The position numbers and the translations under genes are program-made. This document shows, in pieces, positions 35,559-43,757 of a stretch of DNA of 64,000 nucleotides. Each line of letters starts with the position of its first letter. The stretch's first letter is position 1. The DNA comes from DASUPK01 sp963747425. Its GTDB lineage: Bacteria > Actinomycetota > Thermoleophilia > Solirubrobacterales > 70-9. The stretch covers positions 682,001 to 746,000 of the forward strand of contig CAVVFJ010000008.1 of NCBI GenBank assembly GCA_963747425.1, written 5' to 3'. A model generated the notes under the pieces. That model saw nothing but the letters and a program-made list of their open reading frames with translations. It was not told where the DNA came from and did not search any database.

Positions 35559-36176
35559 GTGAGCAAGCACATGGAGGCGACGACCAAGACCAGGGAGCTG
35601 AGCGGGGAGAAGGCGCAGCGCATCGTGGAGGCGATGCGCTCGAGCGTGGCGCGCCGGGGGATCTCGGGCTCCACCTTCGAGCACGTCGCCCGCGAGGCAG
35701 GCGTCAGCCGTGGCCTCCTCCACTACTACTTCGGCACCAAGGAGGCCCTGCTGGTCGAGGTCGTCAGGCGGGATACCGAGCACCGGATCGCCCGGATGGA
35801 CGAGCCGCTGGGCAAGGCCGGATCGGTCGACGAGCTGCTGGGCATCCTGGTCGCGGACCTCGAAGACTCGATCCAGAACGATCCGGGCTTCTGGGTTCTC
35901 CTGTTCGACCTGTTCACCGCCGGTCGCCGGAACCCCGAGATCCAGCGCGAGGTGGGGGAGCTCTTCAATCGGACGCGTGCCCACGTCGCCGAGATCCTGC
36001 GCGCCAAGCAGACGGAGGGCGTGATTGCCCCCCGCTTCGATGTCGATGCGGTCGTCGCGCTGCTCTTCGCTCTCGCCGACGGAATCGCCTTGCAGCTGCT
36101 CTCCGATCCCGAGCGCGATCACAAGGACGTGATCGCCGCGGGAACGGTGGCGGCCCGCCATCTGCTTGCAGGCTAG
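35559..36176 (+). CDS. TetR/AcrR-family transcriptional regulator
   Basis: This is a 205-residue TetR protein. The HTH spans about residues 20-65 (AQRIVEAMRSSVARRGISGS, then GVSRGLLHYYFGTKEALLVE). A helical ligand-binding domain follows, including a WVLLFDLFTAGRRNPEIQRE segment. It starts at GTG 35559 (an ATG at 35571 is possible). It lies 6 bp before the hotdog thioesterase gene, so the two are almost certainly co-transcribed. By family analogy it senses an acyl-CoA or lipid-like ligand and controls the thioesterase genes. Palindromes in the upstream intergenic space are candidate sites. Confidence 0.9.
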   Translation: MSKHMEATTKTRELSGEKAQRIVEAMRSSVARRGISGSTFEHVAREAGVSRGLLHYYFGTKEALLVEVVRRDTEHRIARMDEPLGKAGSVDELLGILVADLEDSIQNDPGFWVLLFDLFTAGRRNPEIQREVGELFNRTRAHVAEILRAKQTEGVIAPRFDVDAVVALLFALADGIALQLLSDPERDHKDVIAAGTVAARHLLAG

Positions 36177-36182
36177 CCGCGA

Positions 36183-36890
36183 ATGATCTGGCAGGAGCCC
36201 GCCAAGGGCGGCTACCCGGATAGATCGTTCCTGGGCCTGTCGGGCATCGAGCGAATGGGAGCCGGGCGCCGTGGACTGATCCCGTACTCCCCTATGGGGT
36301 ATCTGACGGAGCTCGAGATGACCGCGGGCTCCCGCGGCCACTCCACCTTCTCGATGCCTGCCTCGCCCTGGTTCGCCAACTCCTCCGGTCTGATCTCCCC
36401 GGGGATGCTCGCCGTGATCGGCGATGCTGCCCTTGGGTCGGTCGTGCACTCGGACGTCGAGGCGGGACAGGGGATGACGACGGCGGAGCTCTCCATGTCC
36501 TTTCTGCGCCCGGTTGTGCCGAGGGCGGGTGCGGCCGTCACCGGCTCGGGCCAGCTGATTCATCGCGGCCGCTCCATGGGGATCTCTGAGGCCTTTCTGT
36601 TCGACGACGACGATCAGCTGATCTCCCACGGGACGACGCGCTGCACCATCTTCCCGCCGCTCGATCCGATTCCGGATCCTCCCGACGTCAGCTCGCCTTC
36701 CCACGACCTCCCGCCGCCGGGTAGCGCCGCGGATGACCCGCTGCGGCGCCCGGCTCGAGGGCGAGGTGCTGCCTCAGGAGGAATTCGAGCGCCGCACCGG
36801 TCTCGAGATGCTGCGCGAGCTGATCGACGGCGAGTTGCCCCGGCCGCCGATCCACCATCTCACCGGGCTCCGCCTGGCGGAGGCGGATGA
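36183..36890 (+). CDS. Hotdog-fold thioesterase, first half of a probable double-hotdog protein (frameshifted tail)
   Basis: Residues 1-165 form a PaaI-like hotdog domain (SGLISPGMLAVIGDAALGSV, MTTAELSMSFLRPVVPRAGA, LIHRGRSMGISEAFLFDDDD). Family members hydrolyse acyl-CoA thioesters. From about residue 190 the frame becomes Arg/Gly-rich and loses protein-like character. At the same place the +1 frame continues as LEGEVLPQEEFERRTGLEML into a second hotdog domain. A one-base shift in the CCCGG region near 36748-36754 would join the two as one protein of about 365 residues. As sequenced, this frame ends at 36890 with a meaningless tail. Confidence 0.75.
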   Translation: MIWQEPAKGGYPDRSFLGLSGIERMGAGRRGLIPYSPMGYLTELEMTAGSRGHSTFSMPASPWFANSSGLISPGMLAVIGDAALGSVVHSDVEAGQGMTTAELSMSFLRPVVPRAGAAVTGSGQLIHRGRSMGISEAFLFDDDDQLISHGTTRCTIFPPLDPIPDPPDVSSPSHDLPPPGSAADDPLRRPARGRGAASGGIRAPHRSRDAARADRRRVAPAADPPSHRAPPGGGG

Positions 36891-37284
36891 GGGCGAGGCC
36901 GTCGCCGTGCTGCCGTGCAGCAAATGGCTTTCCACTTCCGCCGGGACCATCCAGGGCGGGTTCACGGCGATGCTCGCCGAGAGTGCGATGACCTCGGCGG
37001 CGTTCAGCACCGCGGCGGCCGACACCGCGGTGGCCGGGCTCGACTTCAAGGTCAACTACCTGCGCCCCGTCTTCCCAGACGGGAACGACCTGACTGCGCG
37101 CGCCCGCATCCTGCATCGCGGTCGCACGCTGGTGATCGCAGCCGCCGAGGTCATCAACTCGGAGGGCAAGCAGGTGGCTCTGGCCACGGGCTCCTCGATG
37201 TACCTGCCCGGCAGGCCGGCCAATCTGGTGGGCGTCGAGCTCGGCTCCGGCTCTTCCGACCCCGAAGACGACCCAGGCGCCTGA
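36733..37284 (+). CDS. Hotdog-fold thioesterase, second half of a probable double-hotdog protein
   Basis: This is a PaaI/YiiD-type hotdog domain: GLEMLRELIDGELPRPPIHH at the N-terminus, STSAGTIQGGFTAMLAESAM for the hotdog helix with the conserved Gly pair, FKVNYLRPVFPDGNDLTARA, and LHRGRTLVIAAAEVINSEGK. The reaction is probably acyl-CoA hydrolysis. ATG 36733 could serve as a start, but the first 8 codons overlap the end of the preceding hotdog domain in another frame. This fits a frameshifted fusion better than two genes. It follows TetR in the same transcript. Substrate chain length cannot be predicted. Confidence 0.75.
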   Translation: MTRCGARLEGEVLPQEEFERRTGLEMLRELIDGELPRPPIHHLTGLRLAEADEGEAVAVLPCSKWLSTSAGTIQGGFTAMLAESAMTSAAFSTAAADTAVAGLDFKVNYLRPVFPDGNDLTARARILHRGRTLVIAAAEVINSEGKQVALATGSSMYLPGRPANLVGVELGSGSSDPEDDPGA

Positions 37285-37343
37285 CATAAGCCGGCATCTC
37301 CTCCGCTTCGCGTCCGGGATGCAGGGGGTTATACCTTGCCTCT

Positions 37344-37820
37344 GTGGGTCTCTTCGGCTTCCTGAGAAAGAAGGACGAGCGGGCGATCCCGGAGCCGGGG
37401 ACGCCGGAGTTCGACGCCGCCGTTCAGGGCTCCGCGCTGCCGGACTCCCAGAGCGTTTCGATGGGGGAGTCGGGGTGGACCAGTCCCGACGCCAAGGTCG
37501 AGACGTCGAATCAGACGATCGATCTGCGCGACACCGGGGCCCGCCAGGAGATCGAGGAAGCACTGCGCGAGTCCGGCATCGATCCCGACAAGAAGGGCCA
37601 GACGATCGACGCCTCGAGCGTGCCGGGCCTGCAGGACAAGATCGCCGGAATCCTCGGCCGGATGATGCCCGTCCCGAACGCGGGCGGATTCGGCGGCGGC
37701 GTCGCCGCGCCGAAGCAGGACCCTCTCGACCAGATCGCCCATCTGGAGCAGCAACGCGAGGCCGGCAAGATCACCGACGCGGAGTTCGAGGCCCAGAAGA
37801 AGCAGCTGCTCGGCGAGTAG
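37344..37820 (+). CDS. SHOCT-domain protein
   Basis: This is a 158-residue cytoplasmic protein. The N-terminal part (MGLFGFLRKKDERAIPEPGT) is amphipathic and could touch the membrane. The middle is low-complexity, with a helical RQEIEEALRESGIDPDKKG segment. The last 30 residues are a SHOCT domain (DPLDQIAHLEQQREAGKITD then EFEAQKKQLLGE), a short C-terminal helix pair thought to mediate oligomerisation. No enzymatic motif is seen. The start is GTG 37344. It is convergent with the VOC gene, 9 bp between stops. Its function is not known. Confidence 0.8.
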   Translation: MGLFGFLRKKDERAIPEPGTPEFDAAVQGSALPDSQSVSMGESGWTSPDAKVETSNQTIDLRDTGARQEIEEALRESGIDPDKKGQTIDASSVPGLQDKIAGILGRMMPVPNAGGFGGGVAAPKQDPLDQIAHLEQQREAGKITDAEFEAQKKQLLGE

Positions 37821-37829
37821 GCCGGCGCG

Positions 37830-38246
37830 TCAGTCGTGGAGGGACGGGGCGTAGGAGATGCCCACGATCAGCCCTTCGCCCGACAGAAGCCTGACAACGG
37901 TCTGGCCCCACGGCTCCAGCCGGGCGGAGTGAAGCAGCGAATAGCCCGCGTCCTCGAGCTCCTTCCCGCCCGCTGCCACCGCGTCGGCGTCCTCGACCTC
38001 GAACTCGACACTGGCCTGCGGAACGGTGATCTCCGCCGGCCACGACGGCGTGCCGAAGCACGCCTCGGCGGCCTGGGACAGCGGCCAGACGCCGAAGTGC
38101 TTGCTGCCGGCGATCTCCTCGCTGTGCCAGTACTCCGCGTCCTGCCCGGCACTGAGCGGGAGGCCAAGGGCCTCGACATAGAGCTCGCGGCTCTTCGGCG
38201 GGTCGGGTGCGATCACGCTGAAGCTGGCGATGAAAAGGATCTTCAT
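37830..38246 (-). CDS. VOC/glyoxalase-superfamily protein
   Basis: This 138-residue protein shows the paired beta-alpha-beta-beta-beta pattern of vicinal-oxygen-chelate proteins: MKILFIASFSVIAPDPPKSR and ELYVEALGLPL in the first module, then VEFEVEDADAVAAGGKELED and RLLSGEGLIVGISYAPSLHD in the second. The second module ends in a conserved Ser/Tyr-rich stretch. Clear metal ligands of a glyoxalase are not evident, so a ligand-binding or resistance role is possible. ATG 38246 is chosen because it begins at the first strand; a start at 38288 would add 14 residues. It lies 76 bp downstream of the R2lox gene's stop on the same strand. Confidence 0.8.
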   Translation of the reverse strand: MKILFIASFSVIAPDPPKSRELYVEALGLPLSAGQDAEYWHSEEIAGSKHFGVWPLSQAAEACFGTPSWPAEITVPQASVEFEVEDADAVAAGGKELEDAGYSLLHSARLEPWGQTVVRLLSGEGLIVGISYAPSLHD

Positions 38247-38321
38247 GGCGTCGACCGTACGGAACGACGACGTCAACGTCTTGAACATTCCGGACGTAGC
38301 CGCTGAGCTGCGAGTCTTCGA

Positions 38322-39608
38322 CTACTCCACCGGTTGTGGCCTGGGTGGGAAGATCTTCGGCATCCGCGCCAGCTGGCGGAGCGACCCGCGCGGCTTCAGC
38401 TTCCTCCGCAGCATCGCCCGCCGCGCATCCTGACCGCGGACCGAGACGTCGATCCAGTCCGCCCAGGTCGTCTTCAGCGTGAGATCGGGCTTGTCGACAA
38501 TGCCGGGCTCGGCGCGGGTCGAGCCGTTGTCGATGCGCAGGTGGTACGGCTCGGCGTCCTCGAAGCGCCACTGGATCGTCACCGGGCGATCCACCGCATC
38601 GGTGTGGGCCGAGCGCGCGATCAGGTCGAAGAGGATCGCCTCGAGCTCGGGATTGACGTCTGGCTTGCCGTTCGGTTCGCCCATGACGCCGGCGCGGAGC
38701 AGCTTGATCTGACGCTGCGCGCGCTCCTCGTGCGGCATCTCGGGGTCGAAGGGGTAGATGCCGGGGGGCATCTCGCTGAGCGGGTAGCCGGTCGCCTTCC
38801 ACTTCATCTCGACCGACTTCATCCCGAAGGCGTAGATCTGCTCGAGCGTGAAGCCGTACTCGGTCGTGTAGCGCTCGTCCCAGCCCGGCGGGACGAAGAC
38901 GCCGGTGACCCAGGGAAGGACCTCGCGGAGCAGCTCAGAGGCCGCGGCCTTGCACTCGTCGGATTCGGCGAATAGCTCGGAGAGCACCTTGACGCCGAAG
39001 CCGATGTGGCGCTGCTCGTCGCGGGAGACCTTCTCCATCCCGGCGCTGAAGCCGGGCATCGTGCCGGCCTTGGCGAAGAAGTCCTCGATGAAGTGCTGCC
39101 CCGGCTGCGCCATCGTCGCCTCGATGATCATGTGGTAGAGCGTGATCGCCTGGGCGAACTTGGGGAGGGAGCGGTCGGTCTGGAGCTCCTCGACCATCCG
39201 CTCGAGCCGGCCGAAGACGTTGCGATAGCCCCAGCCGAGTTGGCCCTGGGTGAAGTCGAGGCCGTCCGCGATGCTGCCCTCGACCCCGATGACCTCCTTG
39301 AAGAAGCGGTGGAAGAAGACGGCGTGGCGGGCCTCATCGACCTGCTGGGTGGCGAGGAAGTACTTCTGCTCCTCCTTCGGGGCGGCCTCGATGTAGGGGG
39401 AGAGGCCGTCGGCCACGGCGTCCTCGCCGTAGAAGAACATCGAGTAGATCCAGAGGGCGGACTTTCGCTGGATCTCGTTGAGGGAGTCCCAGCCCTTTCG
39501 GTCCTCGGAGAAGTCGAGCTCGGTCGCCCTCCAGTTGCCCTCCTCCCAGCGGCGGTAGAGGTCGTCGTAGGTGATCTGACCGGCAATGCCCTGCTGTGCG
39601 ACCGACAT
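38322..39608 (-). CDS. R2-like ligand-binding oxidase (R2lox) fused to a C-terminal SCP2 domain
   Basis: This is a 428-residue protein. Residues 1 to about 300 are a ferritin-like metal-oxidase domain with all six ligands in R2lox spacing: E62, E92 and H95 (DEARH), E163 (IIEAT), E198 and H201 (DEQRH). V65 lies three residues after E62 and Y158 five before E163. These are the relative positions of the Val-Tyr ether crosslink pair of M. tuberculosis R2lox (V71, Y162). R2lox proteins assemble a Mn/Fe centre and bind a long-chain lipid; their substrate is unknown. Residues about 335-415 look like an SCP2 sterol/lipid-carrier domain (VTIQWRFEDAEPYHLRIDNG, then DLTLKTTWADWIDVSVRGQD). The gene is divergent from a TetR gene with a palindromic operator between. 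Cofactor and fusion function are inference. Confidence 0.85.
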   Translation of the reverse strand: MSVAQQGIAGQITYDDLYRRWEEGNWRATELDFSEDRKGWDSLNEIQRKSALWIYSMFFYGEDAVADGLSPYIEAAPKEEQKYFLATQQVDEARHAVFFHRFFKEVIGVEGSIADGLDFTQGQLGWGYRNVFGRLERMVEELQTDRSLPKFAQAITLYHMIIEATMAQPGQHFIEDFFAKAGTMPGFSAGMEKVSRDEQRHIGFGVKVLSELFAESDECKAAASELLREVLPWVTGVFVPPGWDERYTTEYGFTLEQIYAFGMKSVEMKWKATGYPLSEMPPGIYPFDPEMPHEERAQRQIKLLRAGVMGEPNGKPDVNPELEAILFDLIARSAHTDAVDRPVTIQWRFEDAEPYHLRIDNGSTRAEPGIVDKPDLTLKTTWADWIDVSVRGQDARRAMLRRKLKPRGSLRQLARMPKIFPPRPQPVE

Positions 39609-39648
39609 TCAGTGCCTCCTGATCTCTCGTCTCCGTTCCGTCGTATAG

Positions 39649-39670
39649 TAACTGACTGACTAGTCAGTTA
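39649..39670. promoter_or_regulatory. TetR operator candidate, 8-bp inverted repeat
   Basis: TAACTGAC (39649-39656) and GTCAGTTA (39663-39670) are perfect 8-bp inverted arms with a 6-bp spacer; the central 14 bp (39655-39668) are themselves a perfect palindrome. It lies 41 bp upstream of the R2lox start and 6 bp upstream of the TetR GTG. Binding would block both divergent promoters. Confidence 0.75.
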
Positions 39671-39675
39671 GTACG

Positions 39676-40386
39676 GTGACATCGATCACACAGAACAAGA
39701 AGGCCGCGACGCCGCCCACCCGGTCCAGGATGACCGCGGCCGATCGCCGCGAGGCCATCCTCGACGCCGCCCGCACGGCCTTCGCCGACACCGGGTACCA
39801 CGAGACCTCGCTCGACGCCGTCGCCGAGCGCGCCGGGGTCTCCAAGGCCCTGCTCTACGAGCACTTCTCCTCCAAGCGCGAGCTCTACGTGGCGATGCTC
39901 GAGATGCACGTCCACGAGCTGGTCGAGCGGATCTCGGGCGCCGTCGCGGAGGCCGAGCCGGGAGAGCCGCGGATGCGGGCCGGGCTCGAGGCGTTCTTCG
40001 GCTTCGTCGAGGAGCGCCGCGGTGCCTGGCGGATCATGTTCCGCAACGCCGGTGACCCCGACGTCGCCGTCCGGCTCGACCGCCTCCGCGACGAGGTCGC
40101 CGCCGCGATCGTCCAGCTGATGAGCGAGGAGGCCCAGCGCAAGGGGCTCGACTTCCCGAAGCTGCCCCAGTTCGTCGAGATGATCGCCCAGCAGATGGTC
40201 GGCGCGATGCAGTCGCTGGCCGACTGGTGGGACCTCCACCGAAAGGTGCCGAAGGAGGAGGTCGTCCAGGCGGCGATGGACTTCGCCTGGGTCGGCCAGG
40301 AGCGGATCAGCCAGGGGCAGCGCTGGGACGAAGCGGATAGCCGGAAACGCGAACCCACTCCGCAATCCCGTCGCATGCCTGGCTGA
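39676..40386 (+). CDS. TetR/AcrR-family regulator of the R2lox gene (3' end recombined)
   Basis: This is a 236-residue TetR protein. The HTH is at about residues 20-65 (AADRREAILDAARTAFADTG, then GVSKALLYEHFSSKRELYVA). The ligand-binding domain includes WRIMFRNAGDPDVAVRLDRL and MIAQQMVGAMQSLADWWDLH. It is divergent from the R2lox-SCP2 gene with a strong palindrome between. The last 18 residues (EADSRKREPTPQSRRMPG) are basic, unlike the short native end QRWDAR of the near-identical fragment at 44.5 kb. The stop therefore seems to have been replaced by recombination at 40330. The start is GTG 39676, only 6 bp from the operator; ATG 39730 is an alternative giving a shorter N-terminus. Confidence 0.9.
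   Translation: MTSITQNKKAATPPTRSRMTAADRREAILDAARTAFADTGYHETSLDAVAERAGVSKALLYEHFSSKRELYVAMLEMHVHELVERISGAVAEAEPGEPRMRAGLEAFFGFVEERRGAWRIMFRNAGDPDVAVRLDRLRDEVAAAIVQLMSEEAQRKGLDFPKLPQFVEMIAQQMVGAMQSLADWWDLHRKVPKEEVVQAAMDFAWVGQERISQGQRWDEADSRKREPTPQSRRMPG
40016..40330 (+). repeat. 315-bp direct repeat, copy 1 (inside TetR gene)
   Basis: This segment is about 98% identical to 44502-44815, differing by one indel and a handful of substitutions by my reading. It covers the C-terminal 60% of the ligand-binding domain of the TetR gene. Identity ends abruptly at both edges, and the two copies bracket a 4171-bp segment. Confidence 0.9.
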
Positions 40387-41458
40387 AGTCGATCGCCGGG
40401 GACCAGCCCTCGATCGTGTGCGAGGAGAACTCGTACGGTGCGGACAGAGCCTCGAGCAGGCCGGAGTCGTTGGGGTCGGATGTGGCGACCGTTGGTTCCG
40501 GCGGGGGCGCTTGCGTCGCCCTGCCCAGCACTCGATCGACGGGTCGCGACTCGGGCAGTAGGGCCACGCCCATGCGCAGATATGCTCCTGGTTTGGACTG
40601 CGCATAGCGCTTCAGTAGCTGCTTGACGGGATTCCCGGCCACAGCGCCCACCGGGACTCCCCGGGCGGCCGCGTTCCACGGCTTCCCGACCTGGGCGGCG
40701 ATCACGTCAGACAGCTCCGACCACCGGTGGGACGAGTACTCGGCAAGATGGTGATAGGTGCCGAACTCGCGCAGCGCGCCGCTGGGCATGTCGACGAGGG
40801 CTGCGAGGTAGTCGGCGGCATTCTCCACGTGCGTGGCGTTCAGGAAGCCCTCCACTCCGAGATACCCGACGGGCTTCATCTCCATGATCCGCTGCGCGAG
40901 CTCCGCCACCCACAAAGGAGCCCCAGGGCCGATCACGTTTCCCAAGCGTACGATCGCGAGTTCACCTGCGACGCTCCGCATATGCCGGGCGACCGTCCGT
41001 TCCATCAGCATCTGCGACTCCGCCTCCGCATCGCTGATCGGCTGCCACCGCACTTCTTCCGGGGCAGGCGCACTGTCGGGTGGTTGGCCAAAAACCCCCG
41101 AGCTGCTGATCTGGATCAGCTGGCGACAGCCGTTCGGCGCAATCTCGCGTATCGAATCGGCCAGCCGGCGACGCCATCGCGTACGCGTTCGCCGATCTCC
41201 CCGGAGTAGTTCCGGCGAGGGCGCGTCGGCAATCTCCGCGAGGTTGACGATCGAGCACAGTCCCGGATCATCGATCAACCCTCGAGCGTTTTCCGGCGAG
41301 GCGATGGTCAGCTGGTCGGACTCGGGCGGGAGGAAGATTCGCGCGATCGCAGGTCGGCCGCTCACCCCTATGACCCGATTGCCACTTTCCAGCAGACGGG
41401 ACGTGAGGGCCGCACCGACATAGGTGCTGGGCCCGAGCACTACGACGGTTCCACTCAT
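40307..41458 (-). CDS. Degenerate extended-SDR (NAD-dependent epimerase/dehydratase-like)
   Basis: This is a 383-residue protein with the epimerase fold, but an altered cofactor motif (VVVLGPSTYVGAALTSRLLE instead of TGxxGxxG) and no YxxxK catalytic pair. The Ser-rich strand ISSSGVFGQPP and the later LAIVRLGNVIGPGAPLWVAE and FLNATHVENAADYLAAL segments place it in the family. Loss of the Tyr-Lys pair suggests a non-catalytic or altered role. Its ATG overlaps the stop of the oxidoreductase gene (ATGA), so it ends the minus-strand operon. The last eight residues (LRPSAAPG) are encoded inside the repeat copy, and the MFS gene ends with the same RPSAAPG, so this C-terminus may be acquired. Confidence 0.75.
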   Translation of the reverse strand: MSGTVVVLGPSTYVGAALTSRLLESGNRVIGVSGRPAIARIFLPPESDQLTIASPENARGLIDDPGLCSIVNLAEIADAPSPELLRGDRRTRTRWRRRLADSIREIAPNGCRQLIQISSSGVFGQPPDSAPAPEEVRWQPISDAEAESQMLMERTVARHMRSVAGELAIVRLGNVIGPGAPLWVAELAQRIMEMKPVGYLGVEGFLNATHVENAADYLAALVDMPSGALREFGTYHHLAEYSSHRWSELSDVIAAQVGKPWNAAARGVPVGAVAGNPVKQLLKRYAQSKPGAYLRMGVALLPESRPVDRVLGRATQAPPPEPTVATSDPNDSGLLEALSAPYEFSSHTIEGWSPAIDFSQACDGIAEWVRVSGYPLRPSAAPG

Positions 41459-42466
41459 GAGCTCTCTCCCGTGTGAAGCGAATCCAGGATCTGACCGAGG
41501 AGCAGGAACCGTCGGCCGTCGAGCCTACTTTCATGACCGAAATCCGTGAGCACTCTGTTGAAGTCCCGTTGCGCCAGCAGGAAGGCGCCGCGAGGGTCGG
41601 GGGACTCATCGTCCACAGGCTCTGCCGTCAGCTTGAACCCGCCAGATCCGTGAAACAGGAGCGGTGGGCTGCCGAGCGTAAATGGGAGGAAGATCAGGCC
41701 GAACGAGCCCCAGACCTTGATGCCCCGTGCGAGCGGGCGTAGGCGACTGACCGACAGGTCGATGGGGATGTCGTCGCCGCGAGGGCGAGTGAGCACGAGC
41801 CGGGCCCGGCACTCATGCGATGGCTCGGCCGGCGGTGTCTTCTCGATCCTGGAGAGGCTGGAGGAGATGGCCCCATCCTCATCGACCCCGAGGATGTAGA
41901 GCAGCGTGTCGAGCAGGTGCGACCCCGAATCGTGGATCACACCGCCGTACGGATCCTCAACCAGGTAGTCCGAGGCCGTGGCCCAATTCCATCGCTGGCC
42001 GTCGGTTGCCTCCGCGCCATCCACCTCATCGAGGCGATCCTCGAGGAACCGCCGTGCCGCGTTCACATTCGGGTGGAACCGCCGAATGTGGTCGACGAGA
42101 ACCCTGGCCGAGTGCGTCTCCGCCTCTGCGACGAGTTCGGCCGCTTCGCCGGCGCTTGCCGTGAAGGGCTTCTCCACCAACACGCTCTTTCCCGCGCGCA
42201 GGTACTCGACCGCTATCTGGGCATGTGTGGTCGGCGGCGTGGCGACGAGGACGGCGTCCACGCCGTCCCCTTCAGTGGGGGAACCTCGGGACCCTGAACG
42301 CTCAGCACCGAGGATTTCAGCGAGCTCGCGTGCGAGTTGAGTGTTCAGGTCGTAGCAGCCCGCGACCTGGAGGTCGCCCTGGCCGCTGAGCAGCTTGCAG
42401 AGCCGGCACGTGATGCTGCCGGACGACCGAGCCGCATCCGACGATGTCGTACTTGGGTCCGCTCAC
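41455..42466 (-). CDS. Gfo/Idh/MocA-family oxidoreductase, one frameshift
   Basis: The reconstructed protein has about 336 residues. From GTG 42466 the Rossmann start reads PKYDIVGCGSVVRQHHVPAL, then the frame changes near 42395 and continues GDLQVAGCYDLNTQLARELA. The intact frame 41455-42261 carries the conserved EKPF (VLVEKPFT) and GGVIHDSGSHLLD motifs for substrate binding. Family members oxidise or reduce nucleotide sugars or inositols with NAD(P). Next to a DegT aminotransferase it could be a 3-keto or sugar-acid dehydrogenase step in amino-sugar synthesis. The order on the minus strand is aminotransferase, this gene, degenerate SDR. As sequenced, the coenzyme-binding part is separated from the rest. 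Confidence 0.75.
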
Positions 42467-42500
42467 CCGCTCATATTCCCCAGAAGGAACCCGAACCCGG

Positions 42501-43757
42501 TCAACCGAGCTTTCGGGACGTGACGGTGATCGCTTCGGCTACTTGCTGGAGCTGCTCGTTCGAGAGATCGGGCGAAATGTTGATGTTGACCGATCGGCTG
42601 AGGATCTCGATCGTGCGCGAGCATGCATCCGGCGGGTACTCGATCGGGCGGGGATGCTGCCTCCAGGGGAACCCTGCGGGAGACCATGCCCGCTTACCTG
42701 TGACAGATGCCCAGCCCGGGTACACCTGGGGGTTCGGGCCCGCGGCATCCGTGCGAAACAACGGATAGGCGGGGATGTTCTCCCGCTCGAGGGCGGACGC
42801 AAATCGCTTCGCCATCCCTCCATCCGGGAGCAGGAGGATCAACCCGACCGCGGCCTCGCCCGCCGGATCGTGGATCGTGCGGAAGCGTATTCCGATCTCG
42901 GCAAGGGGCGACTCGATCATCTCCTTGAGTGCCGCCTTGCGGGAACGCATGTCGGCAAGGAGTTGATCGAGCCGACCGAGCTGAACGAGCATGACCGCCC
43001 CGTGGAGCTCCGACATCCGCAGGTTCAAACCGGGGAGCCACTCGTCCGCTGTGACATCGACGTGGTCGACGGATCCGGCATCGTGGTACATCAGGGCTCG
43101 CCGGTGCACTCTCTCCGAGTCGGTGACAATCGCTCCTCCCTCGCCTGCGGTGATGATCTTGCTCATCTGGAAGCTGTAAGCGCCCACGTCACCGATCGTC
43201 CCGAGCCGACGGCCCCGGTACGTTGCCCCGACCGCCTGGGCGGTGTCCTCGATCAATGCCAAACGGTTGTCTCGCGCGATCTCACCCAGCCTGTCCATCG
43301 CCGCCGGCGCCCCGCGCAGATGCACCGGCATGATGGCCTTGGTGCAGGGGGACAGCTTGTCGACAACGTCGTCCGGGTCGATCGTCAGAGACTCGTCGAT
43401 GTCGGCAACCACGGGGATGGCGCCAACCGCGAGCACCGAAGTCGCCGATGCGATCCAGGTGCTCGCTGGAACGATGACCTCGTCACCGGGCCCGATCTCG
43501 AGCCCGGCGAGGGCGCACACCAGCGCGCTCGTGCCGGAATTGACAGCCAGCGCATGCTCGGCGCCCATTGAACCAGCGAAGGCGGCCTCGAACTCCGCGA
43601 CCTTGGATGGTTGATTGGGGTCCGGGACGCCAGACCATCGGAAGAGGCGCTTGGAGCGGATCACCGCTCGGACGGCTTCCTCCTCGGCCCCGTCCATCCG
43701 GAGCGCACCGGGAAATGGGGGCGGCAGCGGCTCCCTGAGGCGCGGAGGACGCACCAT
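42501..43757 (-). CDS. DegT/DnrJ/EryC1-type sugar aminotransferase
   Basis: This PLP enzyme of about 418 residues belongs to the sugar aminotransferase family (fold type I). PLP phosphate contacts are in AVNSGTSALVCALAGLEIGP, the Asp that pairs with the pyridine N lies in LIEDTAQAVGATY, and the Schiff-base lysine in SFQMSKIITAGEGG. It transfers an amino group from glutamate to a keto-sugar nucleotide. The product sugar cannot be read. I prefer ATG 43757, just after AGGTGG; TTG 43766 would add three residues. It heads the three-gene minus-strand operon in the cassette. The enzyme looks intact and functional. Confidence 0.9.
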   Translation of the reverse strand: MVRPPRLREPLPPPFPGALRMDGAEEEAVRAVIRSKRLFRWSGVPDPNQPSKVAEFEAAFAGSMGAEHALAVNSGTSALVCALAGLEIGPGDEVIVPASTWIASATSVLAVGAIPVVADIDESLTIDPDDVVDKLSPCTKAIMPVHLRGAPAAMDRLGEIARDNRLALIEDTAQAVGATYRGRRLGTIGDVGAYSFQMSKIITAGEGGAIVTDSERVHRRALMYHDAGSVDHVDVTADEWLPGLNLRMSELHGAVMLVQLGRLDQLLADMRSRKAALKEMIESPLAEIGIRFRTIHDPAGEAAVGLILLLPDGGMAKRFASALERENIPAYPLFRTDAAGPNPQVYPGWASVTGKRAWSPAGFPWRQHPRPIEYPPDACSRTIEILSRSVNINISPDLSNEQLQQVAEAITVTSRKLG

